Assembly: GCA_022360535.1 (NCBI GenBank)
Contig: JAKSCP010000361.1
Span: forward strand, 1-8,263
Reading direction: 5' to 3'
DNA: 8,263 nt
From: Pseudomonadales bacterium
GTDB lineage: Bacteria > Pseudomonadota > Gammaproteobacteria > Pseudomonadales > Pseudohongiellaceae
The position numbers and the translations under genes are program-made. The notes beneath the pieces were generated by a model. That model ran no database searches and was not told the DNA's origin. It was given only the letters and a program-made list of their open reading frames with translations. This document shows positions 5,221 to 8,263 of the stretch, one piece after another; the stretch's first letter is position 1, and the number at the start of each line of letters is the position of its first letter.

Positions 5221-5757
5221 TTAGTTTGCAGATGCACTTGCAATCATAGTGTTCAGAGTTGCGGTTACTTCTGGCGTGATGTCATAACTAAACCCGGAAA
5301 CTACCACGCTTTCCGATCTTAGAATCAGATCGTATCCCCCACTTTCGTAAACCTCATTAATCGCATCACCCAATAGTGTTCGATAGCGTTCAATGAAGGC
5401 GTTCTGACTATCACGAAGCGCGGCTTGCACTCTTTCGCCAATGCGCTGCAGTTGCATCTGCTTGACCTGACCTTCCTCCTGCAGTCTTTGCATTTCTGCA
5501 ATCGATAGTACGGGGGCATTGGTTTCAAGGTCTGCCATGAGCTCCGCGAGTTCCTCGCGGAGGCTATCAGCGGTTTCCTGATCTTCCTGAAAAGTCTCTT
5601 CGAGCGTACGCATTTCAATCTGCCATGCATCAGTTGCGAAGACGGCTCTATTTAAATCGAAAATACCTATTGTTGCGTGAGCTGCAGCCTGCTGTGTGGC
5701 TACGAGAAAGAACAAAGCTGCAATTAACGCAGTAGCGCGGGAAATCTTATTTTTCAT
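5221..5757 (-). CDS. OmpH/Skp-family periplasmic protein (acidic variant)
   Basis: A 178-residue exported protein of the Skp/OmpH family, whose characterised members are trimeric periplasmic chaperones that hold outer-membrane proteins. ATG 5757 is chosen over in-frame ATG 5772 because GGAG lies 9 nt upstream of it and the signal peptide (hydrophobic core about residues 8-19, cleavage near A-H-A) then has a normal length. The mature protein opens with the family-like strand T-I-G-I-F-D-L-N-R-A-V-F. A long, Glu/Gln-rich helical region (roughly residues 50-125, the tentacle coiled coil) comes next, and a final strand/helix section contains Y-D-L-I-L-R-S. My count gives about 27 Asp/Glu against 11 Lys/Arg, whereas classical Skp is strongly basic. 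It also sits away from the usual bamA-lpxD neighbourhood, so it is probably a paralogue with a different client. It lies 106 nt downstream of the DUF1857 gene on the same strand. Confidence 0.82.
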   Translation of the reverse strand: MKNKISRATALIAALFFLVATQQAAAHATIGIFDLNRAVFATDAWQIEMRTLEETFQEDQETADSLREELAELMADLETNAPVLSIAEMQRLQEEGQVKQMQLQRIGERVQAALRDSQNAFIERYRTLLGDAINEVYESGGYDLILRSESVVVSGFSYDITPEVTATLNTMIASASAN

Positions 5758-5863
5758 GACAAAGAACTCCATAACGATGGTCGCTGCACCGTTGCTAGTG
5801 AGAAGAAGTCTGAAGAGTTGTTGCTTCTACTTGGATTGCAGCGATAGGAGAAAGTTGCAGAAC

Positions 5864-6340
5864 CTAGTTGATTTGCTGATCGAAGAGTTCGGACGCCGCC
5901 AGCATTCTTATCATGGCAATTGCATCACGATCGATCTGCACATAGGCTGATTTGAGATGCTCACCCACGTTCACGCCATCATCACTCTCATCCAGTTCAC
6001 GCTTGTAGCGAAAGCGTACGAATAGCGACCCTGCCTCCGGTTCCTCGATACAAGTCGTGCTTTCTGCCTCGATCTGATCGTGATCGGCAATAGTACTGGT
6101 ATGGATACGTTGTTCAGGATAGAGCACGACATGCTCACAGAAGCTGCTGCCTCCCACATTAATCGTGCGCAGGAATTCGTTACTGCCTAAAGGTTTGCAG
6201 TGACAGTCCAGACTGCGATTGAATTTTTCCGGACTACGGGCTCTTAACACCAGGCCTTGCCAGAGTTGGCTACGACTAAGATCGGTAATGCTGTTATCGC
6301 TCAAGTCATTGACCTGAACGATGTGTTCAAACTCTAACAA
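5864..6340 (-). CDS. DUF1857 / SRPBCC-superfamily (AtaL-like) protein, TTG start
   Basis: A 158-residue cytoplasmic protein with no signal peptide, matching the DUF1857 branch of the SRPBCC (START/Bet v 1-like) fold, which forms a hydrophobic ligand cavity; the ligand is unknown. Recognisable family segments are F-E-H-I-V-Q-V-N-D at the N-terminus, L-W-Q-G-L-V-L-R-A-R-S-P-E-K-F, I-E-E-P-E-A-G-S-L-F-V-R-F-R-Y, and a C-terminal helix with K-S-A-Y-V-Q-I-D. The start is TTG at 6340: it places the family-typical M-x-E-F-E-H at the N-terminus, AGGA sits 7 nt upstream, and there is no in-frame ATG or GTG close by. The ATG visible just upstream is out of frame and meets a stop after four codons. It is divergent from the OYE-family gene and upstream of the Skp-like gene. 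Length is normal for the family. Confidence 0.85.
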   Translation of the reverse strand: MLEFEHIVQVNDLSDNSITDLSRSQLWQGLVLRARSPEKFNRSLDCHCKPLGSNEFLRTINVGGSSFCEHVVLYPEQRIHTSTIADHDQIEAESTTCIEEPEAGSLFVRFRYKRELDESDDGVNVGEHLKSAYVQIDRDAIAMIRMLAASELFDQQIN

Positions 6341-6347
6341 AAGAACA

Positions 6348-6351
6348 TCCT
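6348..6351 (-). promoter_or_regulatory. Ribosome binding site supporting the TTG start at 6340
   Basis: AGGA on the minus strand, 7 nt before TTG 6340. It is the only Shine-Dalgarno candidate in range and supports initiation at the rare start codon. Confidence 0.6.
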
Positions 6352-6427
6352 GGATAAGTCAGGGGAGCAGTGTAACTCATGCAGTGGATGCTATTCAGCT
6401 TTCCTGTGTTGATGCCTGACCTTGAAG

Positions 6428-6456
6428 TCGACAAGCCTTGGCTCTATCTCTAGAAT
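6428..6456 (+). promoter_or_regulatory. Sigma-70 promoter for the OYE/cytochrome c unit
   Basis: TCGACA (6428-6433), a 17-nt spacer, and TAGAAT (6451-6456); each box matches consensus at 5 of 6 positions. Transcription would begin near 6463, leaving a leader of about 22 nt before ATG 6485. This is the best promoter match in the window, and it rules against the in-frame TTG at 6422 as a start. Confidence 0.6.
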
Positions 6457-6474
6457 CTCCTCGCGCACACTTCT

Positions 6475-6479
6475 GGAAG
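6475..6479 (+). promoter_or_regulatory. Ribosome binding site fixing the OYE-family start
   Basis: GGAAG with 5 nt to ATG 6485. It agrees with the promoter position and with the family-typical N-terminus that begins a few residues later. Confidence 0.6.
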
Positions 6480-6484
6480 TAGTA

Positions 6485-7579
6485 ATGAACACGGATCCAC
6501 TTTTTCGACCCTTCGAACACCCAAAACTGCAACTCCCCAATCGCATCGTCATGGCACCCATGACCCGGCAGTTCTCACCAAACGGAGTGCCTGATGCGCA
6601 GGTGCGGGACTATTATCGCCGTCGCGCCGAAGGTGAGGTGGGCTTGATCATTACTGAAGGCACCACAGTACCGCACAAAGCGGCATCTTCAGCTGTGCAG
6701 ATTCCCCGTTTTCATGATGAGGCGCTGGAAGGTTGGGCTGATGTAGTAGAGGCCGTGCATGCTGCAGGTGGCAAGATTGCCCCACAGCTTTGGCATGTCG
6801 GTGTTATCCGCAAACCTGGTGAGGGCCCTTATCCAGATTACGCCACGATTTCACCTTCCGGATACTTACGCCCCGGCAAAAAGGTACTGAAACCACTCTC
6901 TAACGCCGAGATTGATGAATTGATAGCTGCCTATACACAGGCAGCAGTCAGTGCTCAGCAGCTTGGTTTCGATGCTTTGGAATTGCATGGTGCCCATGGC
7001 TACCTTATCGACAATTTCTTCTGGGAAGGCACCAATGTACGGGATGATGAGTACGGCGGCTCCTTGGTAAAACGCACCCGCTTTGCCACTGCGATTGTGG
7101 AGTCTATTCGGGCAGAGCTGGGTGAGGACTTTCCAATCATTCTGCGTTTTTCACAGTGGAAACAGCAGGATTTCGAGGCAAAGCTGGCGCAGAACGCCGA
7201 GGAGCTAGAGCAGTTCCTGGAGCCGCTATCAGCAGCCGGTGTGGATATCTTCCACTGTAGCACCCGACGCTTCTGGCAACCGGAATTTGAGGGCAGCGAC
7301 CTGAATCTTGCCGGATGGGTAAAACAGCTTACCGGCAAACCCACTATCAGCGTTGGCAGTGTGGGACTCACGGAAGAGTTTGTAGCCACCTACGGTGAGG
7401 GTACAGCGGAAGTGGCAGGCATTGATGACCTGATCAACCGTATGCAGGCAGATGAGTTCGATTTGATTGCGGTGGGCAGAGCGCTGTTGGCCAATCCGGA
7501 TTGGCCGCAGTTAATCCGTCATGGAGAGATGGACAAAATCAAAACTTTCAGCAAGGATTTACTTACCGAGTTGGTTTAA
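6485..7579 (+). CDS. Old Yellow Enzyme-family NADH:flavin oxidoreductase
   Basis: A 364-residue cytoplasmic FMN enzyme of the OYE family, a TIM barrel that uses NAD(P)H to reduce activated C=C bonds (enones, nitro-olefins and similar). Visible features: L-F-R-P-F and L-P-N-R-I-V-M-A-P-M-T-R (FMN-binding strand, 17-28), Q-L-W-H at 101-104, the substrate-binding pair H168 and H171 in H-G-A-H-G-Y, and D-E-Y-G-G-S at 188-193. Also present are the phosphate-binding S-V-G-S-V-G (289-294) and A-V-G-R-A-L-L-A-N-P-D-W (329-340). The length is that of single-domain OYEs, with no C-terminal Fe-S/FAD extension as in dienoyl-CoA reductases. ATG 6485 is chosen from promoter, Shine-Dalgarno and family N-terminus. 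The cytochrome c gene follows after 28 nt. The physiological substrate cannot be read from the sequence. Confidence 0.95.
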   Translation: MNTDPLFRPFEHPKLQLPNRIVMAPMTRQFSPNGVPDAQVRDYYRRRAEGEVGLIITEGTTVPHKAASSAVQIPRFHDEALEGWADVVEAVHAAGGKIAPQLWHVGVIRKPGEGPYPDYATISPSGYLRPGKKVLKPLSNAEIDELIAAYTQAAVSAQQLGFDALELHGAHGYLIDNFFWEGTNVRDDEYGGSLVKRTRFATAIVESIRAELGEDFPIILRFSQWKQQDFEAKLAQNAEELEQFLEPLSAAGVDIFHCSTRRFWQPEFEGSDLNLAGWVKQLTGKPTISVGSVGLTEEFVATYGEGTAEVAGIDDLINRMQADEFDLIAVGRALLANPDWPQLIRHGEMDKIKTFSKDLLTELV

Positions 7580-7607
7580 CCGCAAACAGCAACGAGAAGC
7601 ATCCATC

Positions 7608-8263
7608 ATGATGAAGAAACTGGCAGTGGTGTTTGGTGTACTTGGCGTTATCGGACTGATCGCCAATTTCTGGCTATTTGCGGCACCCTCAGTGCCAGCT
7701 TCCGCTAACATTCCAACTTCAAACGAGGCCATTGAGCAGGGCGCGTATTTGTTCGCCGCCGGTGGCTGTATCAGTTGTCACCGTGGTGAAGATGATGCAT
7801 CTGTACCCAGTGGAGGCCTGGCGCTTGAAACTGAGTTCGGCACATTCTACGCACCCAACATTACCCCAGACCCTGCTACCGGCGTTGGCAATTGGACAGG
7901 TGGTCAGTTTATCGCTGCAATGAAGCATGGCCGTTCTCCCAGCGGCAGCTTTTACTATCCCGCTTTTCCCTATCGCAGTTACGCTGGCCTGGAAGATGAC
8001 GATGTCCTGGATTTGGCTGCCTATCTCATGTCACTGGAAGCAGTGAGCTATCAGACGCCGGAGCCGGAAACACCCGCCTGGTTGCAGCGTTGGATGGTAG
8101 CGGGATGGAACAAGCTGGCTGACTTCTCACAACCAGGCACCGAGCAATTTGAAGATGAACTTGTACAGCGTGGCGCCTATCTCGCGCGCAATCTCGGTCA
8201 CTGCGGTGAATGTCATACGCCGCGTAATGGCTTAGGAATTCCTGATTGGGCGCGTGAATATGC
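7608..8263 (+). CDS. Di-heme cytochrome c, membrane-anchored, 3' end beyond the window
   Basis: An exported c-type cytochrome; 218 codons are present before the right edge. Residues 5-26 form a hydrophobic segment that may be an uncleaved anchor or a signal peptide. Heme-binding motif 1 is C54-I-S-C57-H58. It is followed by a family-like F-G-T-F-Y-A-P-N-I-T-P-D and Y-P-A-F-P-Y-R-S-Y, segments typical of the cytochrome subunits of membrane dehydrogenases (alcohol, gluconate and related). A second domain begins with R-G-A-Y-L-A-R-N-L-G and motif 2, C199-G-E-C202-H203-T-P-R-N. More hemes may follow outside the window. Start ATG 7608 (or the adjacent ATG 7611) has a modest GAGAAG upstream. It lies 28 nt after the OYE-family stop, so the two are probably co-transcribed, although it acts in the periplasm and the OYE enzyme in the cytoplasm. 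It would pass electrons toward a terminal oxidase. Confidence 0.92.
   Translation, partial: MMKKLAVVFGVLGVIGLIANFWLFAAPSVPASANIPTSNEAIEQGAYLFAAGGCISCHRGEDDASVPSGGLALETEFGTFYAPNITPDPATGVGNWTGGQFIAAMKHGRSPSGSFYYPAFPYRSYAGLEDDDVLDLAAYLMSLEAVSYQTPEPETPAWLQRWMVAGWNKLADFSQPGTEQFEDELVQRGAYLARNLGHCGECHTPRNGLGIPDWAREY

Noticed and set aside
6422..6484. N-terminal extension of the OYE-family protein from TTG 6422
   Set aside because: It lies upstream of or across the TCGACA/TAGAAT promoter, and family proteins begin at the downstream ATG, which has its own GGAAG.
7000..7389. Minus-strand open frame inside the OYE-family gene
   Set aside because: Antisense shadow of a well-conserved enzyme, Ser-rich, without start signals.

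Overview
The window (about 50% G+C, densely coding, short intergenic gaps) looks like the chromosome of a Gram-negative bacterium, most likely a gammaproteobacterium of the marine/oligotrophic kind. The support is a Skp/OmpH-type periplasmic protein, several Sec signal peptides, a DUF6515-type exported protein, a DUF1857 protein, a membrane-anchored di-heme cytochrome c and a CRP-type operator. No insertion sequence, phage gene, tRNA, rRNA or CRISPR array is visible. The lineage is inference, not a database result.

Layout. (1) Bases 1-1823, minus strand: an exported protein of unknown function (816-1823), which ends in a strong intrinsic terminator (756-789). Beyond it lies a two-gene unit: a small exported protein (281-709) and, 8 nt later, the N-terminal part of a LysE/RhtB-type exporter that runs off the left edge. 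(2) Bases 1824-2016: a divergent promoter region. (3) Bases 2017-4577, plus strand: a translationally coupled pair with an ATGA overlap. The first gene is a polytopic RnfD/NqrB/UnbU-like membrane protein with a C-terminal cysteine-paired Sel1/Hcp-like domain. The second is a membrane-anchored FGE-sulfatase-domain protein that lacks the formylglycine-generating cysteines. (4) Bases 4578-5208: a near-ideal CRP-type palindrome, then a DUF6515-type exported protein and its terminator. (5) Bases 5221-6340, minus strand: a DUF1857/SRPBCC protein with a TTG start, then an unusually acidic Skp-like protein. (6) Bases 6341-8263, plus strand: a good sigma-70 promoter, an Old Yellow Enzyme-family flavin oxidoreductase and, 28 nt later, a di-heme cytochrome c truncated by the right edge.

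How the genes may work together. The best candidate for an under-described system is the two-gene 2017-4577 unit. It couples an orphan RnfD-like redox-membrane scaffold, with no other Rnf or Nqr subunits nearby, to an envelope domain that appears disulfide-stapled and to a non-catalytic FGE-fold protein anchored in the same membrane. I infer an envelope complex, but the sequence does not show what it does. The OYE/cytochrome c pair is a probable transcription unit, although the two proteins act on opposite sides of the membrane, so a direct redox partnership is not implied. No gap without a gene exceeds 300 bases.
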